From contig CM059196.1 in the NCBI GenBank assembly GCA_030323885.1, positions 41,013,798 through 41,077,797 of the forward strand: DNA of 64,000 nt, written 5' to 3'. Below, one piece after another: positions 11,401-22,648 of the stretch. The DNA is from Branchipolynoe longqiensis. Lineage: Eukaryota; Annelida; Polychaeta; Phyllodocida; Polynoidae. The translations under genes and the position numbers were made by a program. The notes under the pieces are model-generated. The model was not told the origin of the DNA. It did no database searches and worked only from the letters and a program-made list of their open reading frames with translations. The number at the start of each line of letters is the position of its first letter. The stretch's first letter is position 1.

Positions 11401-11702
11401 AGGTCTCACTTCACTCAATACACGACAGATGCCAAGAAGATAAGAGAGTGAGCACGGAGATCTCCGTAATACACAGATTATAAATAGGAAGAAACGGCGT
11501 CGCCGAATTTAGTTCCTATTATTTATGCATTGTGAGGTTCAATAATCACTACGTTAACTCTATATACATATTTAGCACTCGCTTCCAGAGTTTATCTACA
11601 ACCCGAGTCTCAGCTGAGTGTGCATGCTCCGTGCAAATCGTCTATCACATCACCATTCTCACTGGTTTCTAATTTGGTTATTTCCAGGTGGTAGAGGTCT
11701 AG
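8271..11702 (+). CDS. Chitin-binding type 2 (CBM14/peritrophin-A) domain gene, 3' part
   Basis: Three exons can be joined: 8271-8407, 9917-10048 and, by inference, 11688-11702. The first carries GVYVDPWDPYCGYIHC, then RHYCEKGSW. The second carries TMCWRP and then GRC. The cysteine order and spacing (C, about 17, C, 4, C, 10, C, about 18, CW, 11, C) fit a CBM14 domain, with one extra Cys after it. Such domains bind chitin in secreted matrix, shell, cuticle or gut-lining proteins. The first exon starts in phase 1, so an upstream exon must exist, normally with a signal peptide. I could not find it in the repeat-rich 5' region. The third exon is supported by a strong acceptor, an in-frame stop and a downstream poly(A) signal. 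The domain call is fairly sure; the full gene structure is not. Confidence 0.7.
8405..8640 (-). mobile_element. SINE family 1 copy, reverse, decayed
   Basis: The inverted tail 'ccttgcaacatctaaggtca' and body 'gactcattaacattatcctg' match the SINE at 58632-58967. It starts right after the donor of the chitin-binding exon. Confidence 0.65.
8800..8942 (-). mobile_element. MITE family A fragment, reverse
   Basis: 'Ttaaataagtgcatcagtatc' through 'atgcttttatcggattatgc' matches the inverted left half of family A. Confidence 0.6.
9917..10048 (+). CDS. Chitin-binding gene, exon carrying the CW motif and last Cys
   Basis: The acceptor is 'gtgtttctgcag' and the donor AAG|GTGAGG. It is 132 nt in phase 0; the other two frames are closed by stops. 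The donor region itself is the first unit of the following minisatellite. Confidence 0.7.
10040..10740. repeat. About 35-bp minisatellite starting at a 5' splice site
   Basis: About 19 imperfect units contain 'attgagttgtcagctaca' and 'agtaaagtaggga'. The first unit overlaps the exon 9917-10048 donor ('acaataaggtgaggacaagt', then 'gagttggctgctaca'). Late units again contain donor-like words, such as 'gataaggtaaag' at about 10608 and 'gtaaggtaaag' at about 10640. The array seems to have grown from the splice-donor region. Confidence 0.8.
10779..11333. mobile_element. TIR element (TTTACACGGGC ends) in the chitin-binding gene intron
   Basis: Ends 'agctgtgtttacacgggc' and, inverted, 'gcccgtgtaaacacggctt' bound about 555 bp. 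Subterminal blocks ('gatctagacaaagcg', 'tatatgaagcg') also recur in inverted order. No coding sequence was recognised, so it is probably a non-autonomous DNA transposon. Confidence 0.7.
11688..11702 (+). CDS. Inferred short last coding exon of the chitin-binding gene
   Basis: A branch-point-like 'ctaat', a pyrimidine tract and the acceptor 'ttatttccag' precede GTG GTA GAG GTC TAG, in phase with the previous exon. The tail would be only four residues long. It is supported by context only. Confidence 0.4.
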   Translation: MVEV

Positions 11703-12283
11703 ACGTTTAGAGCAACTTATAACGAAACGGGATCCTGATGTCCTCACGATCATCTTCTGTGAGAAAAGCACCGCGATAGAACAAACACCTCAGCGAATGT
11801 GAAAACAGGCTAGGAATTGAGCAGGAATGTAACCTGATGGAAGACCAGAGGTGGAAATATATCTCAGATACAAACTTGTACATAGTGCATTTAACACTAC
11901 GATGATTCATATGGTAAATAAATGTCCCCACACATACAGTAGCCATTATCATCTGTAGCCTAGTCGAGCGCAATAATGAATGAAGGTGGTGGGTTTTGAT
12001 ACTAAATATATTTATTGTGTAATACTGTCTTTGTGATTTCAACTGGATGTGTTGTTCTATTAATACTATGTCCACATGATAATGAATTTATATTGTGGTA
12101 TGCTTTGTTGTATTAATCCGAAATCATCATCATACGTAGTAGCCTACGTGGTGTGCCACGTGCTTAAGGAAATTGTAACTGTATGTGTTATGTTATAAGT
12201 AAGTTCCTTCTACGAACTTTGACTGAAGAGCCCTGTAGCACTAGAACAATGTGAGTCATTTGTAACAATTGCTGAATAATTGT

Positions 12284-12290
12284 GAATAAA
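12284..12290 (+). terminator. Candidate poly(A) signal of the chitin-binding gene
   Basis: AATAAA occurs in 'tgtgaataaatctac', followed within 25-30 bp by a GT-rich 'gcgttgtgtgcagtttt'. This layout fits a cleavage/polyadenylation site about 590 bp after the inferred stop. Other AATAAA hexamers near 12345-12357 are possible alternatives. Confidence 0.4.
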
Positions 12291-12362
12291 TCTACTGGTT
12301 AATTAACAGCGTTGTGTGCAGTTTTGCTGATTGTGTTGAAACATCAATAAAGTCAATAAAGA

Positions 12363-12690
12363 TCTTAAAGTTGCATAATGCGATGGTTTTAAGTTTCTGT
12401 CATTTTCTGAGGTAAATACATTAGGTTGATCGATATAAATACCTTACTTTAATTTTAAGTAACTTTTATTTTAAATGGCTAACTATTGAGATATTGGGAG
12501 TACAACCATGTACAATTACTTAGGCTTCTGCAGTAACAGGTTATCTAAAATTGCATCAGTATTCCCTTCAATGTGGCAACATACCCTTAATAAGTGCATC
12601 AGTATCTAAGTTTGATATGTTCAATCAAATCTAACTGAATGTTTTGGTTTTGAAAAGTTGATGCTTCATCGGACTATGCAACTCGTACGT
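12363..12690 (-). mobile_element. MITE family A copy, reverse, near full length
   Basis: It starts at TTAA plus 'agttgcataatgcgatgg', ends '...gcttcatcggactatgcaact', and carries the family interior in reverse order. The right flank no longer shows TTAA. Confidence 0.75.
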
Positions 12691-12981
12691 GAATGCCATT
12701 AATAATGCCATCTAGCACTCTGTCCTTTTTACCACATCTTGAGTGCCAAATGTGCACCATTGTGTACCATAAATTGATGTAACAAATCGGACTGTGGCAC
12801 TGCAACTGGCATTGCTAAGTGCTAAGTTGCTGCAGCTAATTTGGACCATCCCAAAAGATAGATGGTGACCTGTTTCAGTTTGGGGGACATTACTACCTGT
12901 GCACAGTATACTTCTCAAAGTTCCCTGTGATAAGACGACTAAAGAACAAACAGCGAGCACAGTCATAACACATCTGAAATC

Positions 12982-12983
<2 letters not shown>

Positions 12984-13051
<68 letters not shown>
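12984..13051. repeat. (AT)n microsatellite
   Basis: A perfect AT dinucleotide run of about 68 bp. Confidence 0.95.
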
Positions 13052-13052
<1 letters not shown>

Positions 13053-13321
13053 CAAGTATGGGAAGAAGTTATCTCAGATAATATGCCATGCAATAGTGCT
13101 GAATTCAAAACTTTTGCCCAAAGATTTGATTTTTATTCTTCAACAAGCCCAAATCAGTGTCGGTGAAATGATCAAGTGGAAATAACAAATAGAACAATAA
13201 AGCGAATAGCTCAGAAAAGTGATGATTTATATCTAGCCTTACTTGAATGCAGAAGTTAGCTTTTAAAGGGAATTACATACTTCCCAGCACAGCTACTAGT
13301 GCCAACCAGCAGAAGGCTTTT

Positions 13322-13478
13322 TCTTTTAAATATTTTTTTTTTATTGATACAGTATTTATTAGCCCATAGGATGTAAGTTCCCATGAGGGTGCTTGTTTTC
13401 AACGCTGGACAGCTGTGAGGAATATTATGGTGCATGCCCGGGTTCCGGTTCCGGGTTGGTATCCCAGACATCCACCAG
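13322..13478 (-). mobile_element. LINE 3' tail copy, reverse
   Basis: This is a 5'-truncated copy sharing 'ttttcaacgctggacagctg' with the tail of the LINE at 14265-17412 and with 7145-7372. It also has an imperfect doublet 'ggttccggttccgggttgg'. Confidence 0.65.
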
Positions 13479-13751
13479 CATTTATTTAAGTAGTTAGTAT
13501 CTATGTTAGTTTTTTGGGGGGTATAACTTCCTATCATATAACTATATCATAGCCTAGTATGTACATCTAGTGAGATGGTAATAGGCTTGTGGATGAGGAT
13601 GTGTTCCCAGAATTTGTTTGTTTTGTTTGCAGCTTTCCTTTCACTTGTGCCCTGACCCTAGTTAGTGCCTAGGCTGAGATCTAAACTGCCTGTGTTATAC
13701 CGAGTAAACGGGCCAGAATTAGCAATAGATGCAGAAATATAATGGAAAACT

Positions 13752-13958
13752 GAATCAATTTAATAGAACCTGTTACTGCTCAGAGTTTCAGCAGGCTTGC
13801 CAAAATTAATTTTCTTCTTTGCACTTCAAATATCTCAAAAGTTAGAAATTAAAAATTAAAGTTATTTCTAACTAAAGTAAAATTACTTGTAACGATCAAC
13901 CTAATATATTTATCTCAGAAAATTACAGAAACCCAAAACCATTGGACCATGAAACTTT
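13752..13958 (+). mobile_element. MITE family A, right half
   Basis: It runs from 'caatttaatagaacctgtta' to 'ccattggaccatgaaacttt' with TTTAA at the end. The left half is missing. Confidence 0.7.
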
Positions 13959-14299
13959 AAATAGTACTGCAAATCTCTATCCACAGGGTGGCTAATTGAG
14001 ATAAAGTCAGTTCGTTTCAATAACACATCCACATCATTGAATAAGCACCTAGTCAATAAATTAGAACAAAATAAATAATCAATCTTAGTGACCATTTATC
14101 AAATAATACTCCCCCCCCCTGTGATGACACCCTATGGAAGTCAACATTTGAAAAGTAGGGCCTACAAATTCATTTGTTTCAATTCGAGCAACTATCTAGG
14201 CCCCTAGGATATGCATACGATGACCTTCTGTCAAATATAGGTAGCTCTAAAGCAAAGTAAAATAAAAAAAATGAAAAACAAGCTAATATAGCTGTAGGG

Positions 14300-15385
14300 A
14301 GTCTATATAGACCGCCAAATGGAAACATCGAAGACTTCATCGCACAACTGGAGACATCCCTAGAAAGTGTGTCGAAACTGACGAAGGCGGAGATATTCTT
14401 ACTAGGGGATTTCAACATAAACTACAAAACAAACAACAAAAACAAACACTCACTAGAGAACTTAATCAAAGGCAGAGGGTTAAAGCAAAAAATTAGTGAG
14501 CTAACAAGGCTTGGAGAAAACAGCTCGATAATAGACCTAATAATAACAGACTCAAATCATACCCACACCTCAGGAACAAGAAACTGGGGCATTAGCGATC
14601 ATGAATTGATATATGTTACTAGAAAGAAAATAAAAACAAAAAACAAAACTACTCCCCGTATGGGTAGATCATACAAAAACTACACAAAAGAGGCACTAGA
14701 AACTCATCTGAAAGAGAAAATTAAATTGCCATTTCCAACTGAGATAGGTGTAAATGACCAATGGAACTATATCATTGGGGAAGTCAGAAAGCATCTGGAC
14801 ACTACCTGCCCAATAAAAAAACTTAAAATCAAAAACAACCAAGACCCATGGGTAACCCCAGAATTAATCAACCTAATTATGGACAAATATAAAACAGGCA
14901 AATTAGCCAAAGCAAGCGAGCGACTACTAGACATAGAAAACTACCACAAAGCAAGAAATCGTAGCCAGAAATCAGTGAGAAAAGCCAAAAGACGGTACAT
15001 TGTCAAACAAGACCAGCAATGGGGAAAAAACTCACACAAATTCTGGAACAATGTGAAAATACTAATACCAAATAATAAAAATAAAGAATGGATTACCCTT
15101 TACAACAACGAGGGGGTGGAAATCAGCAACAACGATACTGCTAATATAATGAACAAACATTTTTCAACCATAGGCAATAAACTATCCAAACAATTCAACA
15201 CAAACTGGACCACGAAAGCGCAACAATTAAACACAGACATTGGAGATTGCACAACCACAATAAAAGAGATAAGTGAGCTCATAAAATCAATTGATTGCAA
15301 CAAGCCTTCGGGCATTGAAAATACCTTGAGTATAGTATTGAAAGAGGCATTCGGATGCATCCCAGATGTTATATGTGAGCTATAG
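14300..15385 (+). pseudogene. LINE ORF2, endonuclease C-terminus and linker
   Basis: Visible EEP motifs are SLYRPP, the LLGDFNIN strand with its catalytic Asp and Asn, a RLGENSSIIDLI block and the final ISDHELI with the catalytic Asp-His. The N-terminal catalytic residues are lost by truncation. A single TAG at 15383-15385 ends this open stretch. The same frame reopens directly and carries the RT. Confidence 0.8.
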
Positions 15386-16741
15386 AACATATCGTTCACA
15401 GAAGGTACTTATGTGGACTGCTGGAAACTAGCCAAAGTAACACCGCTCCACAAAGGAGGGGATAAACAGGTACTGGGAAACTATAGACCGATCTCCATAC
15501 TCCCACTGCCTGGTAAACTAATGGAAAAAATAATGCATAGACATATTATGGACCACCTAAACGAACACAAAATATTAAACAGTAAACAGGGCGGTTTCAG
15601 AAAATACCACTCGACAATAAAAACAATTGCTAACTTAATAACTGATATTGCAAACAGTATCAATAAAAAGAACCTAGTGGGTGCAGCGTTCATAGACTTC
15701 AGCAAAGCGTTTGACACGGTGGACCACCCTATCCTAAGGAGCAAACTAACCCAAATGGGAATAACGGGAGTAACAGGAAAATGGCTAGCGAGCTATCTAG
15801 AAAACAGAAAGCAATGCACCACAGTAAATGGATCCATATCCAATGAGGAAAAGATAACTTGCGGAGTACCCCAAGGGTCAGTCCTGGGGCCACTTCTCTT
15901 CCTCATATATATTAACGATCTAAACAACTGGCTAGAAATTGAAAACATCCAACTATATGCAGATGACACCGTGGTATATGCTGCAGGCAAAACAACCGAA
16001 GAAATAGAAATGAAACTGAATCTAACACTAACAAAACTAATCGAGTGGTGCCAACTAAATAGGATAACCATAAACAACAGCAAGTCAAAAACAGTACTAT
16101 TTGGTACCAGGCTAACAAGTAATGAGAAAATAAAGTGTCTTCTGGGAAACACCGAACTAGAACAAGTAGACAACTACCGATATCTGGGAGTGTATCTAGA
16201 CAGACACCTAAATTATGACCTCTGCATAACAAATACTATCAAAAAAGTAAACCATAAAATATGGCTACTGGCTAAACTGAGATACTACATGACTGAAAGC
16301 ATGGCAATTAAAATATATAAAGGCATGATCCTCCCCTACTTTGACTATGGCGATGTAGTATACATGGGAGGAAATACAAAAATATTAAACAAACTACAGG
16401 TGCTACAAAATAGAGCCCTCAAAGTATGCCTTCAGGTGAACAAAAGATATCCCACAATCGAATTACACAAAAAATGCAATGCAACACTACTAACAAGTAG
16501 AAGGGAAACGCACCTCAAAATACTGGCCCACCATTACACCACAAAACCAGGCTACACAGCAACCCCCCGTAGGGACACCAGGCAAATGGCAGCCCCAGTG
16601 CTACTGACAGCAATAAGTAACACCAAAATTTATGAGAGAAGTGTATTTGCCATGGCGGCACATGCCTGGAATAATCAACCCACACAACAACGGGCAATCA
16701 AAAGCATGGACCACTATAAAAGGTCCTTAAAGAAAACATAA
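15386..16741 (+). pseudogene. LINE ORF2, reverse transcriptase
   Basis: This stretch is in the same frame as the endonuclease part. RT motifs in order: NYRPISILP (15478), KQGGFRKYHST, AFIDFSKAFDTVDHP (catalytic Asp), GVPQGSVLGPLLFLIYIND, the YADDT catalytic box (15955), then the LGVYLD thumb-proximal motif and a C-terminal region ending RSLKKT. It is about 442 codons from its first Met and has no internal stop. It is inactive here because of the upstream stop and the missing 5' end. Confidence 0.85.
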
Positions 16742-17419
16742 TACACAACCACCTACTGAAGAAACAATATCTCACCTGATCTTGGGCGCAGTCACTGCTT
16801 GCTATGTTCTGGCACAAAAAGCAAAAGACCGGCCAGAAAAGATGGTAGATATTACAAATACGGAAACTAGCCCTACTAAGTACTAAGGAATTCGAAATGA
16901 CTATCACCATAGGGCGCAGTCCGTCTGGGTATGTGTACTGGCACAAACCAAAGCAGAACCAGGCAGGCCACGGTCATGCATCCGAATCACCCTGAAATAC
17001 GAAATGGCTAACCATACAACACAGCCATCCCACCTAGTTGCAGTCCTGAAGGGTCCAGGGGAGTTCTGGCACACTGGTGTACTATCTAAGGACAGGGCAT
17101 GGGTGAAAGGATGCTGTAACAAACCACAATGGGATGGGATCCTCTCCCACAGGCCTGTATGTCATCTGCGTAGATGTACATAGTAGGCTAAGTTATCATA
17201 TACAGGTTAGGAAAAAACTTGAAAATTAAAAAAAAAACTAATATAGAAACTACTAACACCCAAAACCGCAAAGGTTGGCCCGAGAAAGATCAGGTAAAGA
17301 CTCCTGAGTGCGGGACCAGACCAATCTAGTACCACAGCTGTCCAGCGTTGAAAACAAGCACCCTCACGAGAGCTTATACGTTATGGGCAGAATAAAAAAC
17401 TTGTCACAAAAAAAAAGAA

Positions 17420-18535
17420 GGTAAAACACAATTAAATAGAATTTAAATAAAGTCGTCATAAAGAAAAATTAATCAAAGTAGCGAGTATAGATAACATTAG
17501 GTAATTAGTAGATGTAGATCCTAAAACACAATGTATTTCCGAAAAACAACTTTCCAACTCTTTAAATATATTGTTCAAATGCTTATATATTAGAGCGCGC
17601 TGCCTTTGGGGTGAAGAATTCATGAAATCATGGTTTTAATAATTCATAGACTTTTCGTATCAAAAGCTTTCAGTAGCCACCATGTTGGATTTTGTTTGAA
17701 TTCTCTCATAATTCCTCAACATTAAACTAATATAGATTGGTCACTCTCCTGAAAACTGGCCAGAAGTGTCACATCGAGAGTTAAAATCTAATATTTGAAT
17801 TTTTAACATTTTTTGGTTGCAAATGAAAGCTGGAAATCTCCCCTTTACATATATGTCAAATATAAATTGATGAGATACAAAATAAAGGTGTAGTCCATGA
17901 TTAAGCTATGTCATATGGCAGTATTATGTGTTTCTCAGATGAAACACATGTTTATGACACCACACAGTCTGCTTAATAAAAATCTAAGCAGAATAAAATA
18001 ATTTCATACTGAGAAGCATATTAATCATGGCATAATATACAGAAATATGTAGTGCTTATATTGATACAAAAAAACAAACAGAAGTAATTCCCAGCCATAA
18101 TTAGTGTAGCATATTTGTGTGGCATCCAGACACCACTGGTTACATCTGTGACAGTAATTTGTAATGTTATTTCTGAGAACATCAAATAATTTAAAAAAAA
18201 CGTTAAGCATGCATCTTAATAAATAATTCCTTTTGAGTTGGGAACTGTTTTGTTTGATATATCAATGCAATACAAGATGTTAGTAAGGAACATGAATATG
18301 AAAAGTATAAGGAAAACAAGTCCGACGTTTTTTTATTGATGTTTTAAAATCCCATCCCATGCTGACCAATTTTCAGGAGTGACCCAGATCAACTCTGCAC
18401 ACTGGTACAAGAACTTCCATAGCTTTAACAAAAATGTATACATGTAGTTGATTCCAGTTTTTGCTCAGATTTAGACATGGTTGTCATTCACCTCTACTCT
18501 CGACAGGAGTGAATCTTTTATCTAACAACTAGCTT
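17420..18535. other. AT-rich stretch, nothing recognised
   Basis: There is no gene and no clear copy of the window's repeat families. A short inverted match ('tcatactgagaagcatatta') is not convincing. Confidence 0.4.
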
Positions 18536-18537
18536 TG

Positions 18538-18883
18538 TTTGTTGCTGTTTTACGTCCTAGCAATATCTAATATCATATGATGGGTACCGACTTGTGACCG
18601 TGCGCACTCATAGCGACTTTATAGTGCTGCCCCACTGGGAAATCAGGCCACCAGCACCATGACTGGATATCCCACTCAGTCACATTATCCTGACACTGAG
18701 CACACCAGCCCTTGCCCTATCCTAATAATGCCGAGCACCAGGCTAAGAAGTGACAAGTATCAATTTTATATAGGCCCAAGTCATTGGTTTGACTCGATCA
18801 GGGTTTGAACCCACGAAGTCATGGGTTCGGATCCCGCTATCTCCCAAAACAGGGGACGGACTCATTCGGCCACCCCGTCTGTT
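18538..18883 (-). mobile_element. SINE family 1, nearly full-length, reverse
   Basis: Inverted tail 'gttttacgtcctagcaatatc', body and tRNA-like head ending 'cattcggccaccccgtctg'. The inverted B box 'gggtttgaaccc' is visible. Confidence 0.85.
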
Positions 18884-19165
18884 GTTGTTTTGGGGAGTTT
18901 TCAGTCGCATTGGTGCGCTGAAGGCTGCAAATCTGCAGCACTGAATGGGCACCACTGAAAGCAGTCCCATGTGGTCGGGAGTTGGGTTCCGGTGTGTAGT
19001 GATCAGAGGAATTGAGGGGTAGGGGGGAGGGGGCGGAGGAGGAACAAGGCAGCCTAAGAGTCCAACCACAGTCCTCTGAGAGGGCTGGGGGAGGCTGGGT
19101 GGTTGGTGTAGTTTTACACCCCTGGATGTGCACCGACTTGTAACAGCGCGCACTCATGGCGACTT
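18884..19165 (-). mobile_element. G-rich insertion and second SINE 1 tail fragment
   Basis: A G-rich unknown block ('gttttcagtcgcattggtgc' to about 19120) lies between the SINE head and another SINE body fragment ('caccgacttgtaacagcgcg'). A diverged inverse copy of the G-rich block lies at 55190-55275, so it is itself a repeat. Confidence 0.5.
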
Positions 19166-20173
19166 TGTCTCTAGCCACTAACACTAAACCACACAATGTA
19201 TCCATTTTCTGTCCGATATCGCGTTCATCGGATGAATTAGATAGCCTGTCATTGCTGTAGGATTTTAGGAATACCTACATAATCATGCAGGGATCTTATG
19301 TCAGCGAAGCAGTTAACAAGACGAATCACTCATTCATCAAGATTTTCATTTCAAAGCCTGCGTGTCTGGTGGCGCCACCTTTCGCTAACCATATAAATAT
19401 CACATGACTGATCATTTCTGACAACGTGTCGCAAGTCCAAACGAGGCTCATTTAAAGAACTTGATTTTAGTTTTCTTGATCTCAACCTGTTTTAAGTCGT
19501 ATTTATACCAATTCCTTTATTGTGTGCCATATTTAAAGGTAAGGACATCACGTTCTCCATTATTTAGCCCATTGGTGTCGTTTTGGTTGATTTTGAAGTT
19601 CAGAAAGCTGATTGAAATAAGCAACGGTATCGCCGGTCTGGTCAATCCGTGAACTACCCCTAATATCGCTCAGAAACATGGGCGTCGCTGGACGGAGCTA
19701 ACATTCAGTTACATTGGCTGGTTGAGTGTGTATTTGTTAATCTACAAAATTCGTTTCCCTTTTTAATGAAGTGCGCCTTCCGTCATAAATCTCCTTGCAA
19801 AGTACCACCAATGCAATCTTTCAGATTGGTTCGCTTATCTGACTAAGAATAGTCTTAATAAATAATAAGAATAATATGAAATAATGAATAAGCAATGCTA
19901 GTCTTAGGACGGTAGGACCCCCCACCCCCTTGGTGGCCATATTCGATAGTATTTTTTTACTTCACTCGCGGTATTCGATTTGAAATTCTTGGGGGTGGGG
20001 GATCCGAGTCGCAGCCGTGATAATCGAATACGATCGTTGTTTCAGCGGAATAGACTATACATATTGCATTTTTGCATCCATGTTTATGCCACATTGTTCT
20101 TTATTTCTATTAATTTTGAATAAAATCGATGTTTTGCACTTTGTTATCGGTAAATTCAATGGCAGTGGGCATT
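19165..20173. other. Unique-looking stretch, nothing recognised
   Basis: No gene could be assembled. A C/G-run inverted pair near 19915-20000 ('gaccccccacccccttgg' and 'cttgggggtgggggatcc') suggests a small foldback. Confidence 0.4.
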
Positions 20174-20179
20174 TGTTTT

Positions 20180-20510
20180 CAGGGATGAAAGATCTCCGCG
20201 TTTGCGCGGATTTCCGGGATTTTCGGGATTTTTCAATCCCGCAGCACCATCAGCGTAGATCTATACTAATACGTGGTGCAGACGCCGCAGCACCAGCAGC
20301 GTATACCACTAATAAATGCTCCAAACGCCGCAGCTCTATCAGCGTATACTACTAGTATACATACTTCAAACAGCGCAGCACTATCAGCGTATACCAATAT
20401 ATACGAAACACAACTTCCGGAAATTTTCCGCGATTCACTGACAGTATTAAACCTATGGGAGAATATCAGCATTTCCGCTTTTTTTTCCCCGGAGATCAAT
20501 TTCATCCCTG
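20180..20510. mobile_element. MITE family B copy 1 (CAGGGATGAAA ends, 6-bp TSD)
   Basis: Ends are CAGGGATGAAAGATCTCCG and, inverted, CGGAGATCAATTTCATCCCTG. It is flanked by perfect 6-bp duplications TGTTTT (20174-20179 and 20511-20516). The interior holds three to four degenerate units with 'gcagcac[ct]atcagcgtata'. No ORF. The 6-bp duplication points to a superfamily such as IS3EU or Dada, but without a transposase this is only a guess. Confidence 0.8.
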
Positions 20511-21272
20511 TGTTTTGCTCTCGACTCGTATATTATTAACCAATGGCTGTTGTCAAACCTCTTTGCTGCGTAACAAAGTTTGACAATGTATTTTCGTTTC
20601 CGTTCGCTGGATTTTCATTAGTCAACATGAGTACAAATGGTGGTGCCCATATAGGGCTATTTCCGTTTCCGTTTGCTGGATTTTGGTAATTTCATTTTCC
20701 ACCTCTATGAGTGCAAGTATTGTTTATGAATATGTATACACGTGTTCGTCCTTAGCCCCCCCCCCCCCCCTTGGGGGGTGGTCGGTATTATAAATATTAA
20801 ATATTTAATTATATTAGAACTAGAAGTCATGGAGATGGAGATAACCATAAACTGTTCAAGTATTTACCCCGTCCCCGTACTGTTCTGTACAGTTTTGATC
20901 TAGACGTCATGTAGATAAAAGATTCACCCCATACTTATTGTACAGGGGTGACCGTAACATAGTCTAAATACAGTCGAAAATAGTTTTAGTATGGAACAGG
21001 AACTAGAAACTGTGGTTCCAGGATCAAATGGCTACATATATCGGGGCAGATTTGGTGAAATGAGCGAGAATGCAAAAAGACAAGATGGCGGCGACAAAAT
21101 GCCGTTGGTTTTATTTTTAAAGTTACTTAAGCTACATGCTTTATTTTATTTTTCATATCAGAAGTATCGGGTAGATATGAATATGTATGTGGAGAATATA
21201 TTTTGCTTCTTAAATTAACAATTTATCTGCTCAATTAATTTCCCGGCCATGTTGAAATTCTTTGCCCGTTTT

Positions 21273-21686
21273 TCTAATGGGTTGGTTTTCACCCCTGTAC
21301 TGCAAGTACGGGTTGAATCACTTATCTAGACGTCATGGTGATGATCTAGATACAAGAGCCACCCCTACCCTAGGGGGATATTTTATCTAGCTAGCTGCTA
21401 AGCCCTAAGTTCTAATGGGTTGGTTTTCACCCCTCTACTGGAAGTACGGGGTGAATCACTTATCTATACGTCATGGTGATGATCTAGATACAAGAGCCAC
21501 CCCTACCCTAGGGGGATATTTTATCTAGCTAGCTGCTAAGGCCTAAGTTCTAATGGGTTGGTTTTCACCCCTCTACTGGAAGTACGGGGTGAATCACTTA
21601 TCTAGACGTCATGGTGATGATCTAGATACAAGAGCCACCCCTACCCTACGGGGATATTTTATCTAGATAGCTGCTAAGGCCTAAGC
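21273..21686. repeat. 138-bp tandem triplication
   Basis: Three almost identical units start at 21273, 21411 and 21549 with 'tctaatgggttggttttcac'. Each holds 'tctagacgtcatggtgatga' and the palindrome-like 'ctaccctagggggata'. A diverged relative lies at about 20815-20945. Very low divergence means a recent expansion. Confidence 0.9.
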
Positions 21687-22076
21687 TAGGTGATGATCAT
21701 GATGGTCTAACTTAGTAATTAGTCTGAATTCAGAATTGAATACAGAATAGTCTGAATTTCAATTTGTGTTAGATAATTCTTTTCAGCCTAACGTCAACAT
21801 GGTTTCAGGTTTTGTGTTTTATTCATTTGTGCTATGCATACAAACAGAAGCTTTACATTTTTATTTTAATCTCTCTTTTTGAAAAAGAAGAAACACAACA
21901 TGTATCCATATCAATAAATATCCATCTTGTTGAATTCCTGTCAAAACAGTCTTGAATTAACCTTTAATTCCGTATCTTCACATGTGTACGGACCCTGGAA
22001 ATGTTTAACCCCAGAAATGTGCAATGGCCAATGCTAGAAATATATGATGCTGGAAATATGGAACGATGAAATACTA

Positions 22077-22395
22077 CAAGGATGAAAGATCTCCGCGATT
22101 CCGCGGATTTCCGGGATTTTTCAATCTCGTAGCACCATCAGCGTATACTAATATGTGGTGCTGACGCTGCAGCACTATCAGCGTACACTACTAATATTAA
22201 TAAATGCTCCAAGCATTGCAGCACTATCAGTGTACACTACTAATACATGGTTCAAATGGTGCAGCACTTTCAGCGTATACCAATATATATGAAACCTGAT
22301 TTCCGGGCATTTTCCGCGATTCCCTGACAATACTAAACCTATGGGAGAAAATCAGCATTTCCGCTTTTTTTTCCCAGAGAGCACTTTCATCCCTG
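22077..22395. mobile_element. MITE family B copy 2 (6-bp TSD)
   Basis: Same structure as 20180-20510. It is flanked by perfect duplications ATACTA (22071-22076 and 22396-22401). Confidence 0.8.
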
Positions 22396-22527
22396 ATACT
22401 AGAAATGTGCGGCTTTAGAAATATGTGATGTTAGAACTGTTTGACTCTTGTATTAGTAATGTGCAATGGTAGAAATGTGCGACATCAGAAATATATTACA
22501 TGGTGCCTGTGCCTGTGTTGACAGACA

Positions 22528-22648
22528 ATGCGAGTGTTGCTGTTGACGGCACTTCTGTGCACCTTGCTGCACATGACGTCAGCAGTGAACCGGGCTGCTG
22601 ACGTAGAAGATAACGACTTCGCCGAGTTTGAAGACTTCGAAGATGAAG
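22528..22648 (+). CDS. CCDC47: CCDC47 exon 1 (signal peptide, acidic start)
   Basis: 121 nt, leaving in phase 1; donor GAAG|GTTTGT. It encodes the signal peptide and [13 protein letters not shown]. Confidence 0.9.

Larger units (their letters stand above)
14265..17412 (+). mobile_element. Non-LTR retrotransposon (CR1/L2/Jockey-like LINE), 5'-truncated
   Basis: ORF2 begins within the endonuclease ('VGSLYRPPNGN', 'LLGDFNINY') and continues through reverse transcriptase to a stop at 16739-16741. A 3' UTR of about 670 bp follows and ends in an A-rich tail near 17400. The tail is shared with reverse copies at 7145-7372 and 13322-13478. The EEP endonuclease, the DFSKAFDTVDH motif and the YADDT box place it in the CR1/L2/Jockey group; the exact clade is not certain. 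Only one stop interrupts the coding region, so the copy looks fairly young. Confidence 0.85.

Noticed and set aside
12712..12984. 90-codon minus-strand ORF starting with a signal-peptide-like stretch and seven Cys.
   Set aside because: No recognisable family, next to a long AT microsatellite, and no splice or poly(A) support. A chance ORF is more likely.
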